Shown: one piece after another, positions 39,379-49,282 of the stretch | Layout: every line of letters begins with the position of its first letter | Position numbering within the stretch: position 1 is the stretch's first letter | Source: Rhodoferax sp. | GTDB lineage: Bacteria; Pseudomonadota; Gammaproteobacteria; Burkholderiales; Burkholderiaceae_C | Assembly (NCBI GenBank): GCA_008015235.1 | Contig: SSFF01000011.1 | Location: 1-64,000, forward strand | DNA: 64,000 nucleotides | Direction of reading: 5' to 3' | Notes under the pieces: generated by a model | Databases searched by the model: none | What the model was told of the DNA's origin: nothing | Seen by the model: the letters and a program-made list of their open reading frames with translations, nothing else | Program-made: the position numbers and the translations under genes

Positions 39379-39777
39379 GTGAGTACACCTGCATCAACCT
39401 ACAAGGTTCTGGTGATCGATGACAGCAATACGATTCGCCGCAGTGCGGAAATCTTCCTCAAGCAGGGGGGGCATGAGGTGTTGCTGGCCGAGGATGGTTT
39501 TGACGCCCTGGCCAAGGTCAACGACTACGCCCCGCAACTGATTTTCTGTGACATCCTGATGCCGCGGCTCGACGGCTACCAGACCTGCGCCATCATCAAG
39601 CGTAACGCCAAGTTCGCGCAGGTGCCGGTGGTCATGCTGTCCTCCAAGGACGGCGTTTTCGACAAGGCACGCGGACGCATGGTCGGCGCCCAGGATTACC
39701 TCACCAAACCATTTACCAAGGATCAATTGCTGCAGGCCGTGCAGCAATTCGGGGCAGTTTTGCAAGGAGCGACTTAA
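39379..39777 (+). CDS. pilG: Twitching motility response regulator PilG-like
   Basis: GTG start; single REC domain; first gene of the pilGHIJ-chpA cluster. Confidence 0.88.
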   Translation: MSTPASTYKVLVIDDSNTIRRSAEIFLKQGGHEVLLAEDGFDALAKVNDYAPQLIFCDILMPRLDGYQTCAIIKRNAKFAQVPVVMLSSKDGVFDKARGRMVGAQDYLTKPFTKDQLLQAVQQFGAVLQGAT

Positions 39778-40142
39778 TGGCCATTCATACCGTATTGATT
39801 GTTGACGATTCGAAAACCGAAATCCTGTACCTGACTGAACTGCTGCAAAAGGCCGGCTACGTGGTGCGTTCGGCCGAAAATGCCGATGACGCCTTCAAGC
39901 GCCTGGCCGAGCAAAAGCCTGACCTGATCCTCATGGACGTGGTGATGCCCGGCCAGAACGGTTTCCAGCTGACCCGTTCGATCAATCGCACCCCCGAATA
40001 CACCGATGTGCCCATCATCATGTGCACCAGCAAGAACCTGGAGACCGACCGGGTCTGGGGCATGCGCCAGGGCGCCAAGGACTACATCACCAAGCCGGTC
40101 GATCCGGCCGAGCTGCTGGGCAAGATCAAAGCCTTGGGTTGA
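39777..40142 (+). CDS. pilH: Twitching motility response regulator PilH-like
   Basis: Single REC domain (VLIVDDSKTEILYLTELL...LILMDVVMPGQNGFQLTR). Confidence 0.9.
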   Translation: MAIHTVLIVDDSKTEILYLTELLQKAGYVVRSAENADDAFKRLAEQKPDLILMDVVMPGQNGFQLTRSINRTPEYTDVPIIMCTSKNLETDRVWGMRQGAKDYITKPVDPAELLGKIKALG

Positions 40143-40153
40143 TGCGCTGATTC

Positions 40154-40684
40154 ATGGCTAACCGCGACGCAATCCGCGAACTTCAAACCCGGCTGGCAAG
40201 CCGCCTGCAAGCCGCCCGATCCGAGGGCGTGGCTGTGGCGTGGCTGGCTGTCAAGGCCGGTGGTGCCAACTACCTGTTTCCCCTGGGGCAATCGGGGGAG
40301 ATCTTTCCGGTCAATGGTGTCCAGACCGTGCCCTATGCCAAACCCTGGTTTCCGGGCGTGATCAATATCCGCGGCGGTCTCTACGGCATCGTCGATTTTG
40401 CAGGCTTCCTGCAGGACGTCTGCCAGCGCCCGCGCACCCAGCCAGCGGCCCAGGACCTCAGTGTTGTCACCCTCAATCCCGCACTGGAGGTCAACTGCGC
40501 CGTGCAGGTGGATGCCTTGGCGGGCTTGCGTGGTCCCGAGGACTTCGTGTCCTACGAGCCGGCTGCGGCCGATGCGCCGGAGTTCTTCGGCAACCAGTTT
40601 CTCGACTCGGCCGGTGTGCATTGGCAGGAAATCAACCTGCGCACACTGTCACTCTTTCCTCAGTTTTTGAGCATCAGCGTTTAG
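40154..40684 (+). CDS. pilI: CheW-like protein PilI
   Basis: CheW fold features (PWFPGVINIRGGLYGIVDFAGFL), cluster position. Confidence 0.87.
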   Translation: MANRDAIRELQTRLASRLQAARSEGVAVAWLAVKAGGANYLFPLGQSGEIFPVNGVQTVPYAKPWFPGVINIRGGLYGIVDFAGFLQDVCQRPRTQPAAQDLSVVTLNPALEVNCAVQVDALAGLRGPEDFVSYEPAAADAPEFFGNQFLDSAGVHWQEINLRTLSLFPQFLSISV

Positions 40685-40705
40685 TTTCCTAGCAAAGGCT
40701 GCACC

Positions 40706-42970
40706 ATGTCAGTTGTAGATCAGATCAAGAAGTTGTTTTCCAAGAAGCCTGCAGAGTCGCAGATGGATTCAGGCCTGAGCTTGGCAACACCGGACGGTAA
40801 CCCGGATGCAACCGGCAGCATGACGGTGCAGACCCAGGAGGTGGATGCGCCAGCATCCGTTCTGGCGCCGGAAGCCCCGACTTCGGAGTTGGTAGACACC
40901 AGCGACCTGATCGCCTTGCCTGTTCTCGGTGCCAAGACCGTGGTGCAGCACCAGCGTGTGCTGTTCTCGCTCTTGGGTGTCGCCTTGGCTGTCCTGGGGG
41001 GCGCGGTGGTCTACACCGTGACCCAGTCCAACAAGGTGGCCCAGCAGCAGGGCTCCTTGGGCCAGGCCCTGATGCAGTCTCAGCGTCTGGCAAAAGCGGT
41101 GTCGCAAGCCGTTCTGGGCAGTGCCCAGGCCTTCCCTGACGTGTCTGACAGTGCTGGTGTCTTGTCGAAGACCGCGCATGGACTGCAGTCGGGCGACGAT
41201 GAGTTGCGTTTGGATCCGCTGGGCGAAGACTATGCCGCGGGCTTGGACAAGATCATCCCGCTGGTAGACCGTGCCGAGAAGAGTGCCAAGGTCGTGATGA
41301 GCCAGCAAAAGATCCTGACGCAGATCGGCTCCGCCCTGCGTTTGATCAACCGCCAGTCGTCGGACTTGCTGGAAATTGCTGAAACCATCTCGTCCCTCAA
41401 GCTGCAGCAAAACGCCCCCACCGTGGAGATTTCGGCCGTGGGCCAGCTGGTGATGCTGACCCAGCGTATCGGCAAGTCCTCGAACGAATTCTTGACCTCC
41501 GAAGGCGTGAGCCCTGAGGCCGTGTTCCTGCTTGGTAAGGACCTCAATACCTTCAAGGAAATCGCCGAGGGCCTGCTTTCGGGTAACGCCGAACTTCGCT
41601 TGAGCGCCGCCAAGGACAGTGCGACCAAGGAGCAGCTGCAGGCCTTGCTGGAAATGTATGGCGAGACCAAGGTACAGGCCGGAGCCATTCTGGGCAACTT
41701 GCAAGGCTTGGTTTCCGCACGTGAAGCCCAAGGCCAGATCATCGAAGACAGCGAGCCCTTGCGTCGCAGTCTGGAAGAACTGCAAACCCAGTTGTCGGAC
41801 CAGGCAGGTATCAGTGGTGGTTTGTTGTTGGTGCTGATTGTCTCTGCAGCGTTTGCGCTGGTGTGTGCCGGTGGCCTGTCCTATGTGCAGCTGCTCGACA
41901 GCCGCAAGCGCCAGGTTGTGGCCGAAGTGCAGAAGCAGGAAGCCGAAGCCCAGGAGCAGGAAGCCAAGCGCGTCAACGACGCCAACCAAGCCGCCATTTT
42001 GCGCTTGATGAACGAACTGCAGACGGTGGCCGAAGGTGATCTGACCCAGGAAGCCACAGTGACCGAAGACATTACCGGCGCCATTGCCGACTCCGTGAAC
42101 TACACGGTGGAAGAACTGCGCTCCCTGGTGACCAACGTGCAGAGCACGGCGGCCAAGGTGGCGCAAACGACGACCGAGGTGGATGCCACCTCGACCGAAC
42201 TGCTGGCGGCTTCCAACGAGCAGCTGCATGAAATTCGCGAAACCGGTCGTGCCGTTGTGGACATGGCCGGACGCATCAACAAGGTGTCGGCCGAAGCGCA
42301 GGAGTCCGCCGAAGTGGCGCGCCAATCGCTGCGTGCCGCTGAAACAGGCCTGCAGGCCGTGCAGAACGCCATCGGCGGTATGAACGCCATCCGCGACCAG
42401 ATCCAGGAAACTTCCAAGCGCATCAAGCGCCTGGGTGAATCCTCGCAGGAGATCGGAGAAATCACCGAGCTGATTTCCGACATTACCGAACAGACCAACG
42501 TACTGGCCTTGAACGCAGCCATCCAGGCTGCCTCCGCCGGTGAAGCCGGTCGCGGTTTCTCTGTGGTGGCCGAAGAAGTGCAGCGCCTGGCGGAACGTTC
42601 GGCCGATGCTACGCGCCAGATCTCGGCGCTGGTGAAGGCGATTCAGACCGACACCCAGGACGCCATCGGCGCTATGGAACGTTCCACCCAGGGTGTGGTG
42701 GAAGGGGCCAAGCTGTCCGACAACGCCGGTACCGCACTGTCCGAAATTGACCGCGTCTCGCGCCAGGTGGCCGAGCTGATTGAGCAGATTTCGGCCTCCG
42801 CGTCGAAGGAAGCCGGTCTGGCCAATGAAGTGGCCGACAACATCCAGCACATTTTTGCCGTGACCGAGCAGACCGGTGAAGGTACCCGCGTCACCGCCAA
42901 CCAGGTGCGCGAACTCTCGCGCATGGCCGAAGAGCTGCGCCAATCGGTATCGCGATTCAAGATTGCCTGA
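40706..42970 (+). CDS. pilJ: Methyl-accepting chemotaxis protein PilJ
   Basis: TMs, PilJ sensor-like region, MCP signalling hairpin ISDITEQTNVLALNAAIQAASAGEAGRGFSVVAEEVQRLAERSADATRQI. Confidence 0.93.
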   Translation: MSVVDQIKKLFSKKPAESQMDSGLSLATPDGNPDATGSMTVQTQEVDAPASVLAPEAPTSELVDTSDLIALPVLGAKTVVQHQRVLFSLLGVALAVLGGAVVYTVTQSNKVAQQQGSLGQALMQSQRLAKAVSQAVLGSAQAFPDVSDSAGVLSKTAHGLQSGDDELRLDPLGEDYAAGLDKIIPLVDRAEKSAKVVMSQQKILTQIGSALRLINRQSSDLLEIAETISSLKLQQNAPTVEISAVGQLVMLTQRIGKSSNEFLTSEGVSPEAVFLLGKDLNTFKEIAEGLLSGNAELRLSAAKDSATKEQLQALLEMYGETKVQAGAILGNLQGLVSAREAQGQIIEDSEPLRRSLEELQTQLSDQAGISGGLLLVLIVSAAFALVCAGGLSYVQLLDSRKRQVVAEVQKQEAEAQEQEAKRVNDANQAAILRLMNELQTVAEGDLTQEATVTEDITGAIADSVNYTVEELRSLVTNVQSTAAKVAQTTTEVDATSTELLAASNEQLHEIRETGRAVVDMAGRINKVSAEAQESAEVARQSLRAAETGLQAVQNAIGGMNAIRDQIQETSKRIKRLGESSQEIGEITELISDITEQTNVLALNAAIQAASAGEAGRGFSVVAEEVQRLAERSADATRQISALVKAIQTDTQDAIGAMERSTQGVVEGAKLSDNAGTALSEIDRVSRQVAELIEQISASASKEAGLANEVADNIQHIFAVTEQTGEGTRVTANQVRELSRMAEELRQSVSRFKIA

Positions 42971-42989
42971 CCCCAGGAGTCCCTGACCC

Positions 42990-45900
42990 ATGTCATCGAA
43001 CACTGCCGCCTCCGTCGATTCCGATCTGGCGGCCACCGATTTAGGGCCCCTGGCGTGGGTCTTGGACGAACTGCGCAAGTCGCTGGACGGCGCCACCAAG
43101 GCGACACGGCGTTTCGTGCGCGATGCCGAATTGGCGCTGGGCTCGGACATTGCCAGCCTCGATGCCAGCCAGTTGCGCATTGCGCGCCAGCAGCTGCACC
43201 AGGCTGTGGGGGCACTCGAAATGGTAGGGCTCAGCGTGCCGGCCCAGATGCTGCGCACCATGGAGTCCATGGTGCAGCGCTTCGTACAGCGGCCCGAACT
43301 GTGCAGCGATGAAGCCGCCACGAAGCTCGAGCGTGCCAGCTTCGCGCTGACCGAATTTCTGGAAGGCCTGGTCAAGGGCAAACACGCCTCGGCGGTAGCC
43401 CTGTTTCCCCAGTACCAGGCGGTGGCCGAGCTGGCCGGGGTCGAGCGCGTACACCCGGCCGATTTGTGGTCCTTTGACTGGCGCTGGGTCGAAGTGGCAG
43501 ACCTCCCCATGGTGGAAGCCCTGCACTACACCGTGGCCACGCGCGAAAAGCTGGACTGGGCCATCCTCAACATCGTGAAGTCCGCCAATGCCGCCGCCGC
43601 TTTGCGCCTGGCCGACCTGGCGAACGGGCTGTCCTGTGGCCAGGACCGCTTGCAGCCGCGTACCTTCTGGGCCATCGCAGCGGCCTATTTCGAAGCCTTC
43701 GGTGCCGGAGCCATCCAGACCAATGTGCATACCAAGCGCGCGGCCTCGCGCGTGTTGCAGCAATACGCCACGCTGAGCCGCGGCGACCATGCGGTGTCCG
43801 AACGTCTGGCGCAGGACCTGCTGTTCTTCTGCGCCACGGCGCAGAGCCTGCCTGTCGAGAAGGCGCCCCGGCTGGCGGCCGTGCGTGCTGCCTATGGCCT
43901 GGAGCAGGCCAAGCCGGTGGACTACGAAACCGAGCAGTTCGGCCGCTACGACCCGGCCTTGCTGCAGATGCTGCGCAAGCGCATTGCCTCGGTGTCGGAA
44001 ACTTGGTCGGCCCTGAGCGGGGGCGATACCCACAAGCTCAAGCTGGCCGGCGAGCAATTTGCCGCTGTGACCGACTTGATGGCCAAGCTGCACCCCGAAA
44101 GCCGCGAGCTGGCGGCCGCCTTGGCGCGCACGGCCGACACCACGGTCAAGCGGGCCATGGCGCCGGACCCGGCCGTGGCCATGGAAGTGGCGACCACGGT
44201 GCTGTACCTGGATGCCGTCTACGAAGACTTGGACCCCACCGACTCCGAACTGGCCCACCGCTCGGCGCGGCTGGCACAGCGCCTGGACCAGGTTTCGGCC
44301 GGTGCGGCGCCCGACCCCATGGAAAGCTGGATGGAGGACTTGTACCGCCGTGTCAGCGACCGCCAGACCATGGGCAGCGTGGTGGCCGAACTGCGCGGCG
44401 CCCTCGGCGAGATCGAAAAATCGCTGGATGCCTTCTTCCGCGATCCGTCGGACAAAGGCCCGCTGCGTGAAGTACCGAACCACCTGGCCGCCATGCGCGG
44501 GGTGTTTTCGGTGCTGGGGCTGGACCATCCTTCCACGGCGGCCTTGCGCATGCGTACCAAGGTCGAGCAGCTTCTGATTGATGAAATCCAACAGGGCAGC
44601 TCCAATCCGATCTTCGAGCAACTGGGTAATAACCTGGGGGCCATGGGCTTCCTGATCGACATGCTCAGCTACCAACGCGAGTTGGCCAAGAAGCTGTTCG
44701 TGTTCGACGAGGAGTCGGGCGAGCTCAAACCCCTGATGGGGCGCGAGCAGACACCTGTGGTGCAGGAAGCACCGGCTGCGTCTCCTTCTGTGACGGAACT
44801 GCTGGCCGAACCGGCGCCTGCTGCGGCACTTCCGGCGGCTATGCCCACCGTGCCCGTGGCTGCGGCACCCGCCGCCGTGGCGATCGACGACGAAGACGAT
44901 GACGGTGAGTTGCTGGACATCTTCCTCGAGGAAGCGCGCGAAGTGGTGCAAAACGGCCTGGCGGCTATCGACGCATTGGGCTCTGCACCTTCCGATCTGG
45001 GCGAGCAGACCATCCTGCGCCGCGCTTTTCATACGCTCAAGGGCAGCTCGCGCATGGTCGGGTTGACCGAGTTCGGGGAAGCCGCCTGGTCGTTCGAACA
45101 GATCATGAACAGCCTGTTGGCCGAGCAGCGTGCCGCCAGCGAAGGCCTGCAGCAGCTGACACGCAGCGCCATGCAAGCCTTTGGGCGCTGGATTGAAGAC
45201 ATTGCCCAAGGCACGGCACAAGACTGGCGTTCGGCCGATTTCCGTACCAGTGCCGATGCCATGCGGCTGCAGGGCGAATACCTGGCATTGCCCATGGACG
45301 GCGATGCCGCGGGCAGCGCACCGGTCTCCGTTGAAACCTCGCTGCAAGAGGCTGTGGAGGTGGCACCCGCCATCGACCTGGACCTGGGGCCGGAGCCTGT
45401 GCAGGACGCATCGGCAGAGGTGGCGCCTGCAGCGCCCGCATCGGAAGCAGAAGCGCATGCGCCTGTCGAGATTGACTGGGACAATGCCGAGGTCATCGAG
45501 GCGCAGGACTTTGCCTCGACGCAATTGGGAGACTCCTTGCATACCGGCCTGCCCGAGCGTGCTGCGCCCGAGTCCGAAGGCTTTGCTTCGACCGAATTCG
45601 GCTCTGTTGACGGGCTGGCGGAGCCCGCCGAAGAACCCCGACCTGATTTCGAGTCCACCCAGACACTCGACTTCCATGCCGACCTGCCCGATCCAGCAGC
45701 ACCGCAGGCGGCGCCTGCCGATGAATTCAATCTGGGCAACTTTGATTTTGGCGACATCGCCGCGCCTGCGCCAGAACCTGCGCCTGCCACTGTGGAGCTG
45801 GACGCTGGCACCGAAGCCCTGGCCCCAGATGGCGACGCCGCGTTCCACGCCATGGCCGTGGAAGCTCCGGCCGAGCTGCCTGCGTTCGATTTGAGTTTCC

Positions 45901-48900
45901 CCGAGTCGGCGGCCGCGCCGGTCCCTGCGGACCGGGTGCAAGAGCCGCAGGCCACCGAAATCCCGCCACTGGACAGCGAAGTGCCGGATGCGGCCGAAGA
46001 GGGGTCAACCCAGCTCGCCTCCTTGGATGACTTTGTTTCGGAAGGTGCCCGGGAGTCGTTTGAAACCGCCATGGCCCCGACCCAGATGGCACCGTTGGAC
46101 ATGCCCGAGCTGCGCGCACCGGTGGACGAGGTGCCAGCGTTCGAGCCCGAGCCTGAACCTGAATCTGAACCCGAAGTGGTGGACGACTCGGTCAAGGTCA
46201 TTGGCGACTTGCGCCTGAGCATTCCCCTGTACAACGTCTTCCTCAACGAGGCCGACGAGTGGTCGCGGCGCCTGCAGACCGAGCTCAGCGAGTGGGCCCT
46301 GGGCTGCGAAGCACCAGTGCCGGACATGGCGGTGGTTCTGGCGCATTCGCTGCAAGGCAGCTCGGCCACGGTGGGCTTTGGCGCGCTGTCCGGATTGGGG
46401 CGCACTCTGGAGCATGCCTTGGAGCATGTGCAGCTTCACCGTGCCGGAACCCCCGAAATTGCGGCTGTCTTCATGGAAGCGGCCGAAGACATCCGCCGCC
46501 TGCTGCACCAGTTTGCCGCTGGTTTCCTCAAGGAGCCGACTCCCGGCTTGCAGGAGGCCTTGCAGGCCATCACCGACACCGAATTCACGCCGGTTGGCAT
46601 GGAAGAGAGTGAAGAAGCCCTGGCCCTGGAAGACGAAGATGCCATCGCTTTGCCCGTGGACGCTGTCGCGCCCCAGGCGGAACAGCCAGTGGTGGAGTCG
46701 GCGGAGCCCGAGCCCGCAGTGGTCGAGCCCGCGATGGAACTCGGTCTGGACGATGTCCTGGCCGCACCGGTCATCGCCCATGCGCCCCTGGCGATGGCCG
46801 CCCCGCTGACCGTGGTGGAAGACGAGGATGAAGACCTCGATGCCATCGACAACCTGGATATCGACCTGTTCCCGATCTTCGAGGAAGAGGCGCAGGAGCT
46901 GTTGCCGCAACTGGCTGCTGCATTGCGCCAGTGGATGGCGCACCCCGAGGACATGGCGGCCCGCAACGACGTGTTGCGTGCCCTGCATACCCTCAAAGGC
47001 AGCGCACGCCTGGCCGGTGCGATGCGCCTGGGTGAAATGGCACACAACATGGAGACCAGCATCGAAAACATCGGTGCCGAAAACCTCCAGACGCAGCAGA
47101 TTGAACCCTTGCAGACCCGTCTGGATCGGATCCAGGCTGCGTTTGAAAAACTGGGGGCCACTTCTGCCGCCGGCGTCGAGGATATGGCCGCCAGCCTGGT
47201 CGCCGCCGAAGCCGAAACCGAGGCACCTGCACCAGTAGAGGCCGCGGTAACGTCCGCCATTACCAGCGCACCGGTGCAAATCATGCCGTCGATGCGCGGA
47301 GTGCAGGCGGCAGGCATGGCGCAGCAGCCACGCCAAAGCAACAACCAGACTGTGCGCGTGCGTTCGCGCCTGCTCGACCGTCTGGTCAATCAGGCTGGTG
47401 AGGTGCTGATCAGCCGCTCGCGCATGGACAGCCGTCTGACGCAGATTCGTTCTTCGCTGGAGGATCTGGGTAGCAACCTGGAGCGCCTGCGCCAGCAGTT
47501 GCGCGACGTGGAGTTGCAGTCCGAATCGCAGATGCAGTCGCGCCTGGCCCAGGCCAAGGACACGGCCCAGTCGTTCGACCCACTCGAGTTCGACCGTTTC
47601 ACGCGCGTGCAGGAACTGACCCGCATGATGGCCGAGTCAGTGCACGACGTGGCGACGGTGCAGCGCAACCTGCAGCGCGAGGTTGACGGCACCGAAGACG
47701 ACCTGATCGCCCAGGGCCGCCAAGCCCGCGAACTGCAGCGTGATCTGCTGCGTACCCGCATGGTCGAGTTCGACAGCGTGGCCGAACGACTGTACGGCGT
47801 GGTGCGCCAGGCTGGCAAGGACACGGGCAAGCAGGTCAAGCTCGACATCGTCGGAGGCTCCATTGAAATGGACCGGGGCGTGCTGGAACGCATGGTGCCT
47901 GCCTTCGAGCACATGCTGCGCAATGCGGTCTCGCACGGCATTGAAGATGCCGCCACACGCATTGCGGCCGGCAAACCGGCAGTCGGTACCGTGGTGGTGC
48001 AGGTGGACCAGCACAGCAACGACGTGTCGGTATCGTTCTCGGACGATGGTGGAGGCCTGCACCTTGACCGCATCCGTGCACGTGCCATTGCCAATGGACT
48101 CATTGCCGAAGACCAGGCCCTGTCGACCGCCGAGGCTGCCAACCTGATCTTCATGCCCGGTTTTTCGACTGCCGAGCAGGTGACCGAGCTGTCGGGCCGC
48201 GGCATCGGCATGGATGTGGTGCGCTCCGAAGTGTCGGCCTTGGGTGGCCGCATCGAGACCAGCACCGATGAAGGCCAGGGTAGCCTGTTCAAGCTGATCC
48301 TACCGCTGACCACGGCGGTGACGCAGGTGGTCATGGTGCGCATGGGCGAGTTGACCATCGGCATTCCTTCCAACCTGATCGAGACCGTGCAGCGCAGCGC
48401 CGAGGCGGTGGTGGGCGCAGCCTACGCCAGTGGCGAGTACCTTTATGGTGGTGAGAGTCTGCCGTTCTACTGGGCGGGTGCCCTGCTGCAGGTCTCGTCC
48501 CACAGCAACGAACCTGCGGCCAAGACCCAGCAGGTGGTGATCCTGCGCAGTGCCGGCCAACGCATGGCGCTGCACGTGGACGATGTGCTGGGCAATCGAG
48601 AAGTGGTGGTCAAGAACCTCGGGCCCCAACTGGCGCGCCTGCCGGGCCTGACCGGCATGTCGGTGCTGGCTTCGGGGGCGGTCGTTCTGATCTACAACCC
48701 GGTGGCCTTGTCCAATGTCTATGGTGAACGCGCCCGCGCACTGTCGCGCCAGGTGGCAGAACAGCCGCAGGTTGCGGCCGATGCCGCAGTGGCTGCGTCG
48801 CAGGGGGCTGCCGCCGAAACTGCCGTGCCCCTGGTACTGGTGGTGGACGACTCCATCACTGTGCGCCGGGTCACGCAGCGTCTGCTCAAGCGCGAAGGCT

Positions 48901-49205
48901 ACCGTGTGGCCGTGGCCAATGACGGCTTGCAGGCGCTCGAGCGGCTCATGGAGGAGCGCCCCGCCGTGGTGTTGTCGGACATTGAGATGCCGCGGATGGA
49001 CGGCTTCGACCTGGCCCGCAACATCCGCAACGATGCGCGCCTTAAGGACTTGCCCATCATCATGATCACCTCGCGCATTGCGCAGAAGCACCGCGACCAT
49101 GCCAAGGAACTGGGTGTGGACCATTACCTGGGCAAGCCCTACTCGGAAGAGGAGTTGCTGGCCCTGGTGCAGCGCTACACCCAGGTGCAGGACGCAGAAG
49201 TCTGA
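42990..49205 (+). CDS. chpA: ChpA/PilL-type CheA hybrid histidine kinase with multiple Hpt domains and C-terminal REC
   Basis: 2071 aa; Hpt motifs HTLKGSSRMVG and HTLKGSARLAG, CheA ATPase DRGVLERMVPAFEHMLRNAVSHGIE, CheW-like domain, REC VLVVDDSITVRRVTQRLL. Confidence 0.93.
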   Translation: MSSNTAASVDSDLAATDLGPLAWVLDELRKSLDGATKATRRFVRDAELALGSDIASLDASQLRIARQQLHQAVGALEMVGLSVPAQMLRTMESMVQRFVQRPELCSDEAATKLERASFALTEFLEGLVKGKHASAVALFPQYQAVAELAGVERVHPADLWSFDWRWVEVADLPMVEALHYTVATREKLDWAILNIVKSANAAAALRLADLANGLSCGQDRLQPRTFWAIAAAYFEAFGAGAIQTNVHTKRAASRVLQQYATLSRGDHAVSERLAQDLLFFCATAQSLPVEKAPRLAAVRAAYGLEQAKPVDYETEQFGRYDPALLQMLRKRIASVSETWSALSGGDTHKLKLAGEQFAAVTDLMAKLHPESRELAAALARTADTTVKRAMAPDPAVAMEVATTVLYLDAVYEDLDPTDSELAHRSARLAQRLDQVSAGAAPDPMESWMEDLYRRVSDRQTMGSVVAELRGALGEIEKSLDAFFRDPSDKGPLREVPNHLAAMRGVFSVLGLDHPSTAALRMRTKVEQLLIDEIQQGSSNPIFEQLGNNLGAMGFLIDMLSYQRELAKKLFVFDEESGELKPLMGREQTPVVQEAPAASPSVTELLAEPAPAAALPAAMPTVPVAAAPAAVAIDDEDDDGELLDIFLEEAREVVQNGLAAIDALGSAPSDLGEQTILRRAFHTLKGSSRMVGLTEFGEAAWSFEQIMNSLLAEQRAASEGLQQLTRSAMQAFGRWIEDIAQGTAQDWRSADFRTSADAMRLQGEYLALPMDGDAAGSAPVSVETSLQEAVEVAPAIDLDLGPEPVQDASAEVAPAAPASEAEAHAPVEIDWDNAEVIEAQDFASTQLGDSLHTGLPERAAPESEGFASTEFGSVDGLAEPAEEPRPDFESTQTLDFHADLPDPAAPQAAPADEFNLGNFDFGDIAAPAPEPAPATVELDAGTEALAPDGDAAFHAMAVEAPAELPAFDLSFPESAAAPVPADRVQEPQATEIPPLDSEVPDAAEEGSTQLASLDDFVSEGARESFETAMAPTQMAPLDMPELRAPVDEVPAFEPEPEPESEPEVVDDSVKVIGDLRLSIPLYNVFLNEADEWSRRLQTELSEWALGCEAPVPDMAVVLAHSLQGSSATVGFGALSGLGRTLEHALEHVQLHRAGTPEIAAVFMEAAEDIRRLLHQFAAGFLKEPTPGLQEALQAITDTEFTPVGMEESEEALALEDEDAIALPVDAVAPQAEQPVVESAEPEPAVVEPAMELGLDDVLAAPVIAHAPLAMAAPLTVVEDEDEDLDAIDNLDIDLFPIFEEEAQELLPQLAAALRQWMAHPEDMAARNDVLRALHTLKGSARLAGAMRLGEMAHNMETSIENIGAENLQTQQIEPLQTRLDRIQAAFEKLGATSAAGVEDMAASLVAAEAETEAPAPVEAAVTSAITSAPVQIMPSMRGVQAAGMAQQPRQSNNQTVRVRSRLLDRLVNQAGEVLISRSRMDSRLTQIRSSLEDLGSNLERLRQQLRDVELQSESQMQSRLAQAKDTAQSFDPLEFDRFTRVQELTRMMAESVHDVATVQRNLQREVDGTEDDLIAQGRQARELQRDLLRTRMVEFDSVAERLYGVVRQAGKDTGKQVKLDIVGGSIEMDRGVLERMVPAFEHMLRNAVSHGIEDAATRIAAGKPAVGTVVVQVDQHSNDVSVSFSDDGGGLHLDRIRARAIANGLIAEDQALSTAEAANLIFMPGFSTAEQVTELSGRGIGMDVVRSEVSALGGRIETSTDEGQGSLFKLILPLTTAVTQVVMVRMGELTIGIPSNLIETVQRSAEAVVGAAYASGEYLYGGESLPFYWAGALLQVSSHSNEPAAKTQQVVILRSAGQRMALHVDDVLGNREVVVKNLGPQLARLPGLTGMSVLASGAVVLIYNPVALSNVYGERARALSRQVAEQPQVAADAAVAASQGAAAETAVPLVLVVDDSITVRRVTQRLLKREGYRVAVANDGLQALERLMEERPAVVLSDIEMPRMDGFDLARNIRNDARLKDLPIIMITSRIAQKHRDHAKELGVDHYLGKPYSEEELLALVQRYTQVQDAEV

Positions 49206-49249
49206 AGTTCGCTGCGGTGAAAGCCAACCGCAGCAGGCAACAGGCAAAG

Positions 49250-49282
49250 GCCGGACGGGGCATGCCCCTTCCGGCTTTTTCT
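49250..49282 (+). terminator. Intrinsic terminator after chpA
   Basis: GCCGGACGGGGCATGCCCCTTCCGGC stem followed by TTTTTCT. Confidence 0.8.

Noticed and set aside
40769-43510. 913-aa minus-strand ORF opposite pilJ
   Set aside because: Antisense shadow; composition typical of reversed MCP codons.
43041-45941. 966-aa minus-strand ORF opposite chpA
   Set aside because: Antisense shadow ORF; the sense strand is a clear Hpt/CheA protein.
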